NCBI RefSeq assembly: GCF_014635885.1
Contig: NZ_BMDR01000002.1
Span: 62,001 to 126,000 of the forward strand
Origin: Acinetobacter vivianii
GTDB lineage: Bacteria > Pseudomonadota > Gammaproteobacteria > Pseudomonadales > Moraxellaceae
Direction: 5' to 3'
DNA length: 64,000 bases
Part shown: positions 1 through 8,357 of the stretch, in pieces
Numbering within the stretch: the first letter of the stretch is position 1
Layout of the letters: each line of letters begins with the position of its first letter
The notes under the pieces: model-generated
Seen by the model: only the letters and a program-made list of their open reading frames with translations
Told to the model about the DNA's origin: nothing
Databases searched by the model: none
Position numbers and translations under genes: made by a program

Positions 1-814
<814 letters not shown>

Positions 815-1004
815 TCAAAAGCGGCTATTTTCCTTGATTATGGCGTCCAGTTCTACTACTAAATGTAGCGAGAGATAAAATAGATTTAGTTTGATAAGTT
901 TTTGGTGATATTTGCTCGAATGTTGATGAGCAAATACTGATTTACGTGAATAAGGTTTTTGCATTTTGTAATGCGACATTTGTGAGGAAATTTGCTATCG
1001 AGAT

Positions 1005-1099
1005 GGCGGCATGGATGCCGCCGCGTTAGACTGCGGTAGCAGGGATGTACCGTCAGTCTAACAAATGGTTTTGGTTACTTTTGCCAAAACAAAAGTAAC
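1005..1099. repeat. REP-like intergenic element with three nested palindromes
   Basis: This sits in the 388-base gene-free gap 779-1166. It holds three inverted repeats in a row: GGCGGCAT/ATGCCGCC (1005-1022), GTTAGACTGCGGTA against TACCG and CAGTCTAAC with one bulged base (1025-1062), and GTTACTTTTG/CAAAAGTAAC (1074-1099). The density of stems and the position between genes fit a dispersed REP/MITE-like element of Acinetobacter and related bacteria. That it is dispersed is recalled, not shown: no second copy was seen in this window. The rest of the gap, 779-1004 and 1100-1166, shows nothing recognisable beyond a possible tgt promoter region. Confidence 0.55.
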
Positions 1100-1166
1100 T
1101 CCAACCGAAGGTTTTTACTGAAATGAGTGAGATAACTATAAGACGCTAATATGTTTAACTACCGCA

Positions 1167-1736
1167 CTAAAAATTCGGCTTATAGTCAAAATTTTCAGTC
1201 GCCAGATTATCCTTAAACGGACGAATCGTCTTCTTGGATAAAGTCAGGGTATTGATCAAGTTGTTTGGAAACACTTCGATCTGGTTATTAAACAATTCCA
1301 CGTTACGGTTAAATATCGTGATTGCCGCACCGACATTTTCATTTTGTTCCTGAATGTCATCCATCATTTTGCTATACAACGCATCCGCTTTCAGTTCAGG
1401 ATAATTCTCAACCACCACATTTAAGCTGCGGATCAGCTCTTTGCTCATTTTCTCAATCTGTTGTAATTGTGAAATATCCGTATCATTGACATTAAGATTC
1501 AGAATCTGTTGACGTAACTCAGTGACTTTTTCCAAAGTTGATTTTTCAAACTGGGTATATTGATCCAGCGTCGCTTCGAGAGCTTCCAATGTTTTTACTT
1601 TCTGACGCTCGAAGTTAGCCACTTCTGACCACGCACGTTTGGTGGCATTAAAATATCGTACGATGTTGTTGCGAATAGAAACGCCCCATACGATCAGTAC
1701 TACAAAAATCCCCAAAAAGATCAGTAAACCTGTCAT
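1167..1736 (-). CDS. LemA family protein
   Basis: The 189-residue product has one N-terminal membrane segment (residues about 4-20) followed by long helices rich in Glu, Gln and Leu. The pattern NNIVRYFNATKRAWSEV, then VENYPELKAD and FNRNVELFNN, is typical of the LemA fold (a helical bundle anchored in the inner membrane); the usual family length is 180-200 residues. The ATG at 1736 is chosen over an adjacent upstream GTG because AAGGGG lies six bases before it. The next gene upstream on the same strand is a membrane protein, a common LemA arrangement. The biochemical role of LemA proteins is not settled. Confidence 0.9.
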   Translation of the reverse strand: MTGLLIFLGIFVVLIVWGVSIRNNIVRYFNATKRAWSEVANFERQKVKTLEALEATLDQYTQFEKSTLEKVTELRQQILNLNVNDTDISQLQQIEKMSKELIRSLNVVVENYPELKADALYSKMMDDIQEQNENVGAAITIFNRNVELFNNQIEVFPNNLINTLTLSKKTIRPFKDNLATENFDYKPNF

Positions 1737-1798
1737 CACATTCCCCTTATTGTTATTTCCCTTAAATTCTCGCTTTATTAAAAGAGAGCTTGGGAGAA

Positions 1799-2827
1799 TT
1801 ATTGAATTACATTTAGCATCAATTGTTGAAATCTCTGATATTGCGGCATGGTCATGGTGCGCAAGTGTCCGCGTAATGCTGGAATATCATGAATTTCACT
1901 GCGTTTACTGGCGGTTTGGAAAAGATTTTGTTCGCCCACGTAACACAGGATTTGCTCTTGATGATGATAAATTAAATCACCTGTAAAATGTTGAAAAAAA
2001 TCATGTAATTTTAAGGTTAAACTCGGGCTGATTTCCTTGGCTAACTGATGTTGATTTAGTCCAAAAATATTCAATTCCTGATTAATCAAAATATCGCTGC
2101 TTTGCCATGAACTGGTATAGGGTTCAAAAAAACGGGAACGCTGATTACTGACAGCAATCCCCAAGTTGGGCATTTGAAAAATAAAGGCGCCCCACAAATC
2201 CTTGTGAATTTCTTTGACGATTTTTTTATCGTTACTTTGATCTTGCAAAATCGGCATTTCATTGACGTAGTGATATTGAAAAAGCAGCACTTGATGCGTG
2301 GTCGTGCCATCATTCCACGTCGTTGATGCATAGTGGGTGATTTCGTTGGATTCACTACCACGATTAAATAAGGGAAAATGTTGCTTTAATTTACTTATCA
2401 CTAGCAGTGGTTGCGCCTGAATGGGTAAATAAGCAGGCAGTTGCTGGAACTGTAAACCATAACGTAGCACGGTAATACGTTCTTCTAAATAACGAATCAC
2501 ACGAGTCAGTGGTTCTTGCGGTTCATACAATAGATAAGCGAGAAAACCGGTCAGAAATGCTCCGAGCAGACTCCAGATATATTGAATATGCGGATGGAGA
2601 AAATAACCAAAGACCAGCGTTCCGATACTGATGATGCCCAGCAGGTAGGGAAGGGCATTAAAGAAACACAGATTATGGTCTTCACGCCAAGGATGCAGCG
2701 CATCTAACAAATCCTGATCGCTATGCGATTTTTGTCCAGCCTCCCACAAACGGGCGATATTTCGGAACACCTGCGCATTTTTTTTACGTCGGATATGGAG
2801 AGCTTGTTGTACTGTATCGATCGGCAT
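1799..2827 (-). CDS. Membrane protein of unknown function, LemA neighbour (DUF3137-like?)
   Basis: A 342-residue protein with a soluble N-terminal stretch of about 55 residues, two close membrane segments (about 59-77 and 86-103) and a large C-terminal domain of about 230 residues that should be cytoplasmic. It is followed by lemA on the same strand after 62 bases, so the two are probably co-transcribed. Genes beside lemA in gamma-proteobacteria often encode DUF3137 proteins with the same layout; that assignment is from context and topology only, no diagnostic motif was recognised. Confidence 0.6.
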   Translation of the reverse strand: MPIDTVQQALHIRRKKNAQVFRNIARLWEAGQKSHSDQDLLDALHPWREDHNLCFFNALPYLLGIISIGTLVFGYFLHPHIQYIWSLLGAFLTGFLAYLLYEPQEPLTRVIRYLEERITVLRYGLQFQQLPAYLPIQAQPLLVISKLKQHFPLFNRGSESNEITHYASTTWNDGTTTHQVLLFQYHYVNEMPILQDQSNDKKIVKEIHKDLWGAFIFQMPNLGIAVSNQRSRFFEPYTSSWQSSDILINQELNIFGLNQHQLAKEISPSLTLKLHDFFQHFTGDLIYHHQEQILCYVGEQNLFQTASKRSEIHDIPALRGHLRTMTMPQYQRFQQLMLNVIQ

Positions 2828-2960
2828 GGAGGTTTTATGTCATTATAATTGCTTTGTATGAGCTGAATTATGCTTTAAATTTCAGAAACTAAGAAGTATA
2901 TAATCTGAATCTGGCAATCTTTTTTATTTTAATAAATAGTGGTCTGTTTAATCTATTCTG

Positions 2961-2993
2961 AAAAAAATAGGCTAAACCTGAATTTAGCCTATT
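2961..2993 (-). terminator. Intrinsic terminator of queA
   Basis: An 11-bp perfect stem AATAGGCTAAA (2966-2976) / TTTAGCCTATT (2983-2993) with loop CCTGAA. Read on the minus strand, it lies just after the queA stop and is followed by a run of seven T (complement of 2961-2967). Confidence 0.85.
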
Positions 2994-3001
2994 GATCTGT
3001 T

Positions 3002-4039
3002 TTAAGCGTCGAGCTTGTCCACCAACATCGCATCGCCATAACTAAAAAAGCGATAGCGTTGTTCCACTGCATGTTTATAAGCAGCCAAGATATTATCCCG
3101 ATTCGACAAAGCTGAAACCAACATCAATAAGGTCGATTCTGGTAAATGGAAGTTGGTAATCAAACGATCCACGATACAGAACTGATAACCTGGATAAATA
3201 AAGATCTGTGTATCACCTGTCCACGCTGCAATTTTGCCTTGATTGGCTTGAGCTGCACTTTCCAGCGCACGAGTCGCCGTAGTGCCTACCGCAATCACTT
3301 TATTACCGCGTGCTTTGGTTGCTAAAATCAGGTCAATCGTGGCTTGCGGTACATCACACCATTCACTATGCATAATATGATTGGTAATGTCTGTAGTACG
3401 TACAGGCATAAAAGTCCCTGCACCAACATGTAAGGTCACAAATGTTTTTTGCACGCCTTTTGCTTCTAATTTTTCTAATAAGCCTTGGTCGAAATGTAGA
3501 CTGGCTGTTGGCGCAGCAACACTGGCAATTTTTTCAGGATCATGGAACACGGTTTGATAACGTTCAGTATCAATCTCTTCGGCTTCACGGTTGAAATAAG
3601 GTGGAATCGGGAGCTGACCATATTGATCCAGTACCGACAAAATCGGTTGTGAAAACTTCACCACAAACAGATTTTCATGGCGACCTTGTACGGTGACAGG
3701 TACAGCATCTTCACCTATATACAGTTCTGCGCCTGCTTTTGGTGAGTTACTTGATTTGATATGGCAATGAGCAGTGTGGGTATCCAACATGCGTTCAACC
3801 AGCACTTCGATTGCGCCCCCTGTAGCACGTTTGCCTTTTAAGCGTGCTTTCATGACTTTGGTGTCATTCAGTACCAGCAAATCACCGTCTTCGAGTAGGT
3901 CGAGAATATCGGTAAAGGCATGGTCATGATATTGACCTTGGCTATCGATATGCAGCAGGCGAGATGCGCTACGGCTGTCTAACGGATAGCGAGCAATAAG
4001 TTCATCAGGGAGATCAAACGAAAAGTCGGAGAGTTGCAT
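3002..4039 (-). CDS. queA: S-adenosylmethionine:tRNA ribosyltransferase-isomerase
   Basis: QueA moves the ribosyl part of S-adenosylmethionine onto preQ1-34 of tRNA to form epoxyqueuosine. The 345-residue product opens with [19 protein letters not shown] and contains [14 protein letters not shown], the [12 protein letters not shown] segment, [13 protein letters not shown] and [17 protein letters not shown], all characteristic of the family (usual length about 345-355). The start at 4039 is preferred over an in-frame ATG at 4057 because MQLSDF is the conserved N-terminus. It is transcribed away from the tRNA-Leu gene. Confidence 0.98.
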   Translation of the reverse strand: MQLSDFSFDLPDELIARYPLDSRSASRLLHIDSQGQYHDHAFTDILDLLEDGDLLVLNDTKVMKARLKGKRATGGAIEVLVERMLDTHTAHCHIKSSNSPKAGAELYIGEDAVPVTVQGRHENLFVVKFSQPILSVLDQYGQLPIPPYFNREAEEIDTERYQTVFHDPEKIASVAAPTASLHFDQGLLEKLEAKGVQKTFVTLHVGAGTFMPVRTTDITNHIMHSEWCDVPQATIDLILATKARGNKVIAVGTTATRALESAAQANQGKIAAWTGDTQIFIYPGYQFCIVDRLITNFHLPESTLLMLVSALSNRDNILAAYKHAVEQRYRFFSYGDAMLVDKLDA

Positions 4040-4166
4040 ACATCTAAAACATTGCAAAAATTGGGCGTAGTATAGTCTTTTTTGCGTTTTCTCGCTGAGT
4101 TCGTGTGTTTATAAGCAGAAAAATATCTGAGTGATTTAAAAGTGAGCAATAAGCGATAGTTAGTGT

Positions 4167-4196
4167 TTGACAATAAAATCAAACAGGTTATTATAC
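4167..4196 (+). promoter_or_regulatory. Sigma70-type promoter of tRNA-Leu
   Basis: TTGACA (4167-4172) is followed after 18 bases by TTATAC (4191-4196), or after 17 by ATTATA. The first base of the mature tRNA is at 4220, about 18 bases beyond the expected transcription start. Confidence 0.7.
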
Positions 4197-4219
4197 GCAA
4201 CACAAAGCATCGCACTCTT

Positions 4220-4306
4220 CCCGAGGTGGTGAAATTGGTAGACGCGGCGGACTCAAAATCCGCTGTCAGAGATGACGTGTCGGTTCGAGTCCGACCCTCG
4301 GGACCA
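4220..4306 (+). tRNA. tRNA-Leu (anticodon CAA)
   Basis: An 87-nucleotide class II tRNA. The acceptor stem pairs CCCGAGG (4220-4226) with CCTCGGG (4296-4302), the discriminator is A4303, and CCA is encoded at 4304-4306. The anticodon stem GCGGA/TCCGC encloses the loop CTCAAAA, giving anticodon CAA for the UUG codon. A long variable arm and the GGTTCGAGTCC T-arm are present. Confidence 0.97.
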
Positions 4307-4316
4307 AGATTCAAAG

Positions 4317-4350
4317 ACCCCAAGCTGGTATTAAAGGCTTGGGGTTTTTT
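4317..4350 (+). terminator. Intrinsic terminator of tRNA-Leu
   Basis: The stem ACCCCAAGC (4317-4325) / GCTTGGGGT (4337-4345) is followed by five further T. It begins ten bases after the CCA end of the tRNA. Confidence 0.9.
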
Positions 4351-4742
4351 AATGGGAAAATAAAAGATTATAAATAGGGTAATAAATAGTGATTAACTCG
4401 CTGGTTGAATTATTTTTATAAAAAATGATTGAAATTTTTATTTTGCATGAAAATATTTTATGCAAGAAAGTCTAGGATTGTCTTTTCATCTCATGCGAAA
4501 AATATTTTCAGGTTTCTACGCCTGATCACAGATTTTGCTGTGATTTTTAAAATATAACGATATCTTTTTTTAAAGTAAGCGTTTTTGGTTTTGGCATTCT
4601 TTTTATATTTCTAGTTGTTATTTTATTTATGGATAGAAAAATTAGTCCATTTTGATACAATGGGTTGGCTCATTGTGAGCAGATGGATCGGATCATGATG
4701 AGTCGATGCATGGGGGAAAATTTTTAAAAGTAGATAAGTATT
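4351..4742. other. AT-rich gene-free gap with one hairpin
   Basis: No open frame with coding character was found. The only clear structure is ATCACAG (4525-4531) / CTGTGAT (4538-4544) followed by a short T run, which could be a weak rightward terminator left by a lost gene. The region is markedly richer in A+T than the tRNA and queA side and probably marks the edge of an acquired segment that runs to about 6.9 kb. Confidence 0.4.
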
Positions 4743-5942
4743 ATGGATTTAAAGTTAAAAAAAATACACAAAGTTATTGATAGTATTATAGCTCAAATTA
4801 ACTATTTATTAGATAAATGCTCAGAATCTAACGATCAAAAAATTAATGAAATTAATACTCTTAAAAATTACAGTTTGTCATTTTTACCTGCTTTTAAAAA
4901 TGAAATAGGTGTGAAACAAAAAATTTTAAACGATGAAGTAATTTTTAAAATTATATATGAAGGATTGAATTCAATTGATGTGAATATCCAAGAGATTAGG
5001 CTACATGATTGTGAAATTAATGAAAAGATTAGGGATTTCGTAATTCAAGTTAAAAATACTTATAATGTACGTCGTGATTTAAGGTTGATTTATACACTTG
5101 ATGAAAACTTCAATAATAAATTTAATGAATTAAAAAATAATTTTTTATTGGATAGTAAAAAAGAAATAGTATTGGAGTTAGGGCAATTAAAAGAAAATTT
5201 TGATAAAACACTTCAGCAAAGTAAACAAAAATATGAATCAGAACTGAAAGAACTTCGGTTGAAATTGAAAACAATTACTGAAAATAATGACACTACTTTG
5301 AAAAATTTGTTTGATTTTTATGAGGATCAGCTTAAAGCGGTCAAAAATAGTGAGTATGAAGATAAAAGATCTAGAGATAAAATTTTTAGTGATTTCATTG
5401 GAAAATATCGAGAGGAAAAAGATTTTGTAATTGATGAAACATTGAAAGAAAAAGAAAAAATAATTAGTGAGATTAAAGTAGAAAAAGATGGAATAGTTCA
5501 AAGTTTTGAAGAATATTTTCATAAAATCCAAACTGATTGGAAAAGAATTCAGCAAATTAAAACTGAAAATGTATATTTGAATGCCTATCATAAAAATACT
5601 GCTAGATCAAAATATAGCGAGAATAAATTTATCGCTGTTACAGCATTAAGTTTATTTTTATCTGTACTAACGATTATTGCCTTTATCTTTAAAGCAATAG
5701 ATTTTTCTCAATTTATCTCTATCAAAATTATGATTGTGGTGTTTTTCGGGATTTTGATCGCTTACTACTTGAAAATATCTACTCACTATCGCCGATTAGC
5801 GGATCAAGCCGAGCAAACACATCTTGAACTACTTGCATTCCCTCAATATGCAGCAGAATTAGGAGAAGAGAAATCAAGAGAAATCAAAGAACAGTTAGCT
5901 TTGAAATATTTTGGAAAAGAAATTGATGTTAGTGGTTATTAA
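4743..5942 (+). CDS. Coiled-coil protein with two C-terminal membrane segments, unknown function
   Basis: A 399-residue protein with no recognised family. Residues about 130-285 are strongly charged (Lys, Glu) with heptad-like Leu/Ile spacing, so a long coiled coil is likely. Two hydrophobic segments follow at about 300-318 and 327-342 (AVTALSLFLSVLTIIAFIF and IMIVVFFGILIAYYL), and a soluble tail ends at KYFGKEIDVSGY. Codon use is extremely AT-rich compared with neighbouring core genes. The TAA stop is probably a recent change: the same frame stays open for 51 more sense codons (see 5943-6098). A membrane protein gene follows. The pair resembles an acquired accessory module; no function is claimed. 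Confidence 0.8.
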   Translation: MDLKLKKIHKVIDSIIAQINYLLDKCSESNDQKINEINTLKNYSLSFLPAFKNEIGVKQKILNDEVIFKIIYEGLNSIDVNIQEIRLHDCEINEKIRDFVIQVKNTYNVRRDLRLIYTLDENFNNKFNELKNNFLLDSKKEIVLELGQLKENFDKTLQQSKQKYESELKELRLKLKTITENNDTTLKNLFDFYEDQLKAVKNSEYEDKRSRDKIFSDFIGKYREEKDFVIDETLKEKEKIISEIKVEKDGIVQSFEEYFHKIQTDWKRIQQIKTENVYLNAYHKNTARSKYSENKFIAVTALSLFLSVLTIIAFIFKAIDFSQFISIKIMIVVFFGILIAYYLKISTHYRRLADQAEQTHLELLAFPQYAAELGEEKSREIKEQLALKYFGKEIDVSGY

Positions 5943-6098
5943 AAGATTAGTGATATAGCGCAAGAACAACTAAAAACAAGTAGTGAACTGGTCAAAGCGG
6001 CAGCTTCACTATCAGTTGCAGGTACAAAGACTAAAGAAAGCTCTACCAGTGTCATACCGAGTAACAGTACAAACCAATCAGAAGCAAATCGAGGTTGA
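5943..6098 (+). pseudogene. In-frame continuation of the preceding gene after its TAA stop
   Basis: Directly after the TAA at 5940-5942 the same frame reads KISDIAQEQLKTSSELVKAA and continues to TGA at 6096-6098, 51 sense codons. The sequence is protein-like (alternating polar and small residues, a Ser/Thr-rich end) and closes eight bases before the ATG of the next gene, with a GAGG inside its last codons placed to serve that ATG. The simplest reading is that the ancestral protein was about 451 residues long and that a nonsense change cut it to 399. Confidence 0.6.
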
Positions 6099-6105
6099 TT
6101 TAAAA

Positions 6106-6696
6106 ATGTATTTATCTCTTTTAATTGTTTTTATTTCAATTTTTTTATATTCAATAGCGAATAATTTGCTTAATTTTTTCTTTGCAAACAAGAGCTATGA
6201 TCAATATGAAGAACTCTTTGCTAGTGGTGAGAATCTTGATGATAGCCTGATTGCTTTTCAGAAAAATCATGAAAGAAATCGCTTTCTAGGATTACGAAAT
6301 GTCCCAGATTATGTACTGGATTTTATTCTCTCAAGAAGTGATCAACATCGAGCGATTAAGCTATACAACATTGCTAAAGACAACATCTTTTACAGTATGG
6401 AAAACAGTACTGTTGAAATCAAAGATGGGAAGCAATATATATTTGATAAAAATAAATCTGACAATTCTGAATTAACTGTCAAAGAAAAGTCTATCGCTGC
6501 ATATATATTTTATACAGCTCTAGCTGTAGGAGTGATGGGCGTTTTTTCAAGTAAATATAATTCGGATATAAGTGCTTATTATAAAGAGTTTATTTTAATG
6601 TTTTGCTTTTCTATATTATTTTTATTTATTGGTGCATCACATGTCGTAAAGTATCAACGATTGAAGTGTGCTAAAGAATTTGTGGATCTGGGTTGA
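6106..6696 (+). CDS. Small membrane protein, unknown function
   Basis: A 196-residue protein with an N-terminal membrane segment (about 2-24), a polar domain of about 110 residues, and two C-terminal segments (about 131-147 and 163-180). The frame is open further upstream from a GTG at 5983, but that stretch overlaps the tail of the previous frame and gives an unnatural Gln/Arg-rich sequence; the ATG at 6106 has GAGG 11 bases before it and starts with a hydrophobic helix, so it is preferred. The protein lies at the end of the AT-rich segment and is probably co-expressed with the coiled-coil gene. Confidence 0.7.
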   Translation: MYLSLLIVFISIFLYSIANNLLNFFFANKSYDQYEELFASGENLDDSLIAFQKNHERNRFLGLRNVPDYVLDFILSRSDQHRAIKLYNIAKDNIFYSMENSTVEIKDGKQYIFDKNKSDNSELTVKEKSIAAYIFYTALAVGVMGVFSSKYNSDISAYYKEFILMFCFSILFLFIGASHVVKYQRLKCAKEFVDLG

Positions 6697-7037
6697 TCAA
6701 ATAATATTTAAGAGACTGAACATAATTGACTGGATTAGAGCTGAGATTGAAATGTTTGTATGGCTTATGGAAAGAAGAAAATATTTTGGGGTTATTAGCA
6801 CAATGATGGATTTCGAAAATACTTGAAGTTGCATATTGACTTAAGCAAATGATTTTAAAGCATTGCAGAGTTGGAACTACTCCAAGTTAAAATTTAATGA
6901 AATTTCACGTTTTGTTGCGAATTGATTGAATCAACAATTGCCTTTTCTGTTAAAGTTTGTTAATACTAAGTGATAGTTTTCACATTTTTTCTATAAAACG
7001 TAAAGAACCGTATAACGATAATATTCGAGAGGCGGGA
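6697..7037. other. Gene-free gap before the histidine kinase
   Basis: No coding frame or clear repeat was seen. It marks the return from the AT-rich accessory segment to core chromosome and must hold the kinase promoter. A TTG at 6957 extends the kinase frame, but the extra residues are not protein-like. Confidence 0.4.
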
Positions 7038-8309
7038 ATGGCGATTCAATTATTAGAACTACAGCAAGCCGAAAAGTTAAGTGCTTGTAAAATCTCTCTT
7101 TCTTTGGGGCTAAACTCAGAGCAGAACCTGCTTGAGCAATTTTTACAGTTTAACCGTAAATTGATGCAAGCCAGTACGGCATTACTCGCTTTTCATCAGG
7201 AACCTTACCTTTGGCATCGTTGTCCTGAAAAGTTACAAGCGATTGATACTTCCAAGATTACCAAAAGCTTAAATACCCTATTTGTAAATGGTGATCTGGT
7301 CGACTGTGACCATCCGCAATATCAAACCCTGTTGGCATTTTTACATCCGATCAAAAAGAAAGTCCAGTCGGCAATTGCCTTACACCTCAGGCATCCAGAC
7401 CAAACCTCACTCGGTTATATCATCTTGTTTGATGAAGCTGCACAAGGCTTTAGCGAATTACAAAAACAACTGCTGCAAGAGCATAGTGTCAATTTCATGC
7501 AACAGCTGGAATTGAAGTTTAACCATGATGAACTTAAAGAATTATACGAACAAGAAGCCGCACTGAATTTTAGTAAAACCAAATTCTTTTCCATTATTTC
7601 CCATGACTTACGTGCACCATTTCATGGCTTGTTAGGCTTTTCGGAAATACTCGCGAAAGAGCGTGATACCTTGGATGAGTCAAGTATTCAGAATATTGCT
7701 GATTATCTCTACGATACCTCGCAGTCCACTTATAACTTATTAGAAAGCTTACTGAATTGGGCGATGGCAGAGGGAGGTCGTTTTGTCTATCATCCCATTA
7801 ACTTTAAGTTACGTCAGATCACCAATATTGTGACCGATATCCTGAAAACTTTGGCGATTAAAAAGAATATTCAACTGATTAACGAAGTCGATGAAAACCT
7901 GAAAGTCTATGCCGATATGAATATGATTACTTCGGTGATTCAGAATCTGGTCTCCAATGCCTTGAAATTTACCGATGTCGATGGTTCTGGCAAAGTTTAT
8001 ATTCAGGCGCAACATAAGGGCACCTATGTCGAAATCTATGTCAAAGACACAGGCTTAGGTATGACCCAAGAACAAATTAAAGATTTGTTTCAGCCACGCA
8101 TTACCATGAGCTATAAAGGTACCGCAGGAGAAAAGGGTGCTGGACTCGGTTTAAGTTTATGCAAGCGCTTTGTGGAAATGAATCTGGGTGAAATCAATGT
8201 GACTTCCAATGAAGGGGAAGGCACAGTATTTACAGTGCTGCTTCCGATAGAACGTGAGCAGGTTGATTTATGTACAAGTCAGGCAAAAACCAAAGCAAAA
8301 TTAGTCTAA
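7038..8309 (+). CDS. Sensor histidine kinase (soluble, orphan)
   Basis: A 423-residue two-component kinase. The N-terminal part of about 170 residues resembles a GAF-type sensor fold and has no membrane segment. The HisKA domain carries FFSIISHDLRAPFHGLLGFS with the phosphoacceptor at about His189. The ATPase domain shows the N box (QNLVSNALKFTD), G1 (KDTGLGM) and G2 (GEKGAGLGLSLCKRFVE). No response regulator is adjacent, so the partner must be elsewhere. The ATG at 7038 follows GAGAGGCGGGA, a strong ribosome site. The phosphorylated target and signal are unknown. Confidence 0.9.
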   Translation: MAIQLLELQQAEKLSACKISLSLGLNSEQNLLEQFLQFNRKLMQASTALLAFHQEPYLWHRCPEKLQAIDTSKITKSLNTLFVNGDLVDCDHPQYQTLLAFLHPIKKKVQSAIALHLRHPDQTSLGYIILFDEAAQGFSELQKQLLQEHSVNFMQQLELKFNHDELKELYEQEAALNFSKTKFFSIISHDLRAPFHGLLGFSEILAKERDTLDESSIQNIADYLYDTSQSTYNLLESLLNWAMAEGGRFVYHPINFKLRQITNIVTDILKTLAIKKNIQLINEVDENLKVYADMNMITSVIQNLVSNALKFTDVDGSGKVYIQAQHKGTYVEIYVKDTGLGMTQEQIKDLFQPRITMSYKGTAGEKGAGLGLSLCKRFVEMNLGEINVTSNEGEGTVFTVLLPIEREQVDLCTSQAKTKAKLV

Positions 8310-8357
8310 AGAGATTTTAAAGATAAGCTTGTAACTGATATAACTAACCAAGATGAG

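Noticed and set aside
4220-4306. tRNA-Leu as attachment site of an integrated element
   Set aside because: No copy of the tRNA 3' end was seen downstream and no integrase gene is near, so the AT-rich module cannot be tied to it.
5983-6105. Upstream GTG start giving a 237-residue version of the small membrane protein
   Set aside because: The extra 41 residues overlap the more protein-like end of the previous frame, and a ribosome site points to 6106.
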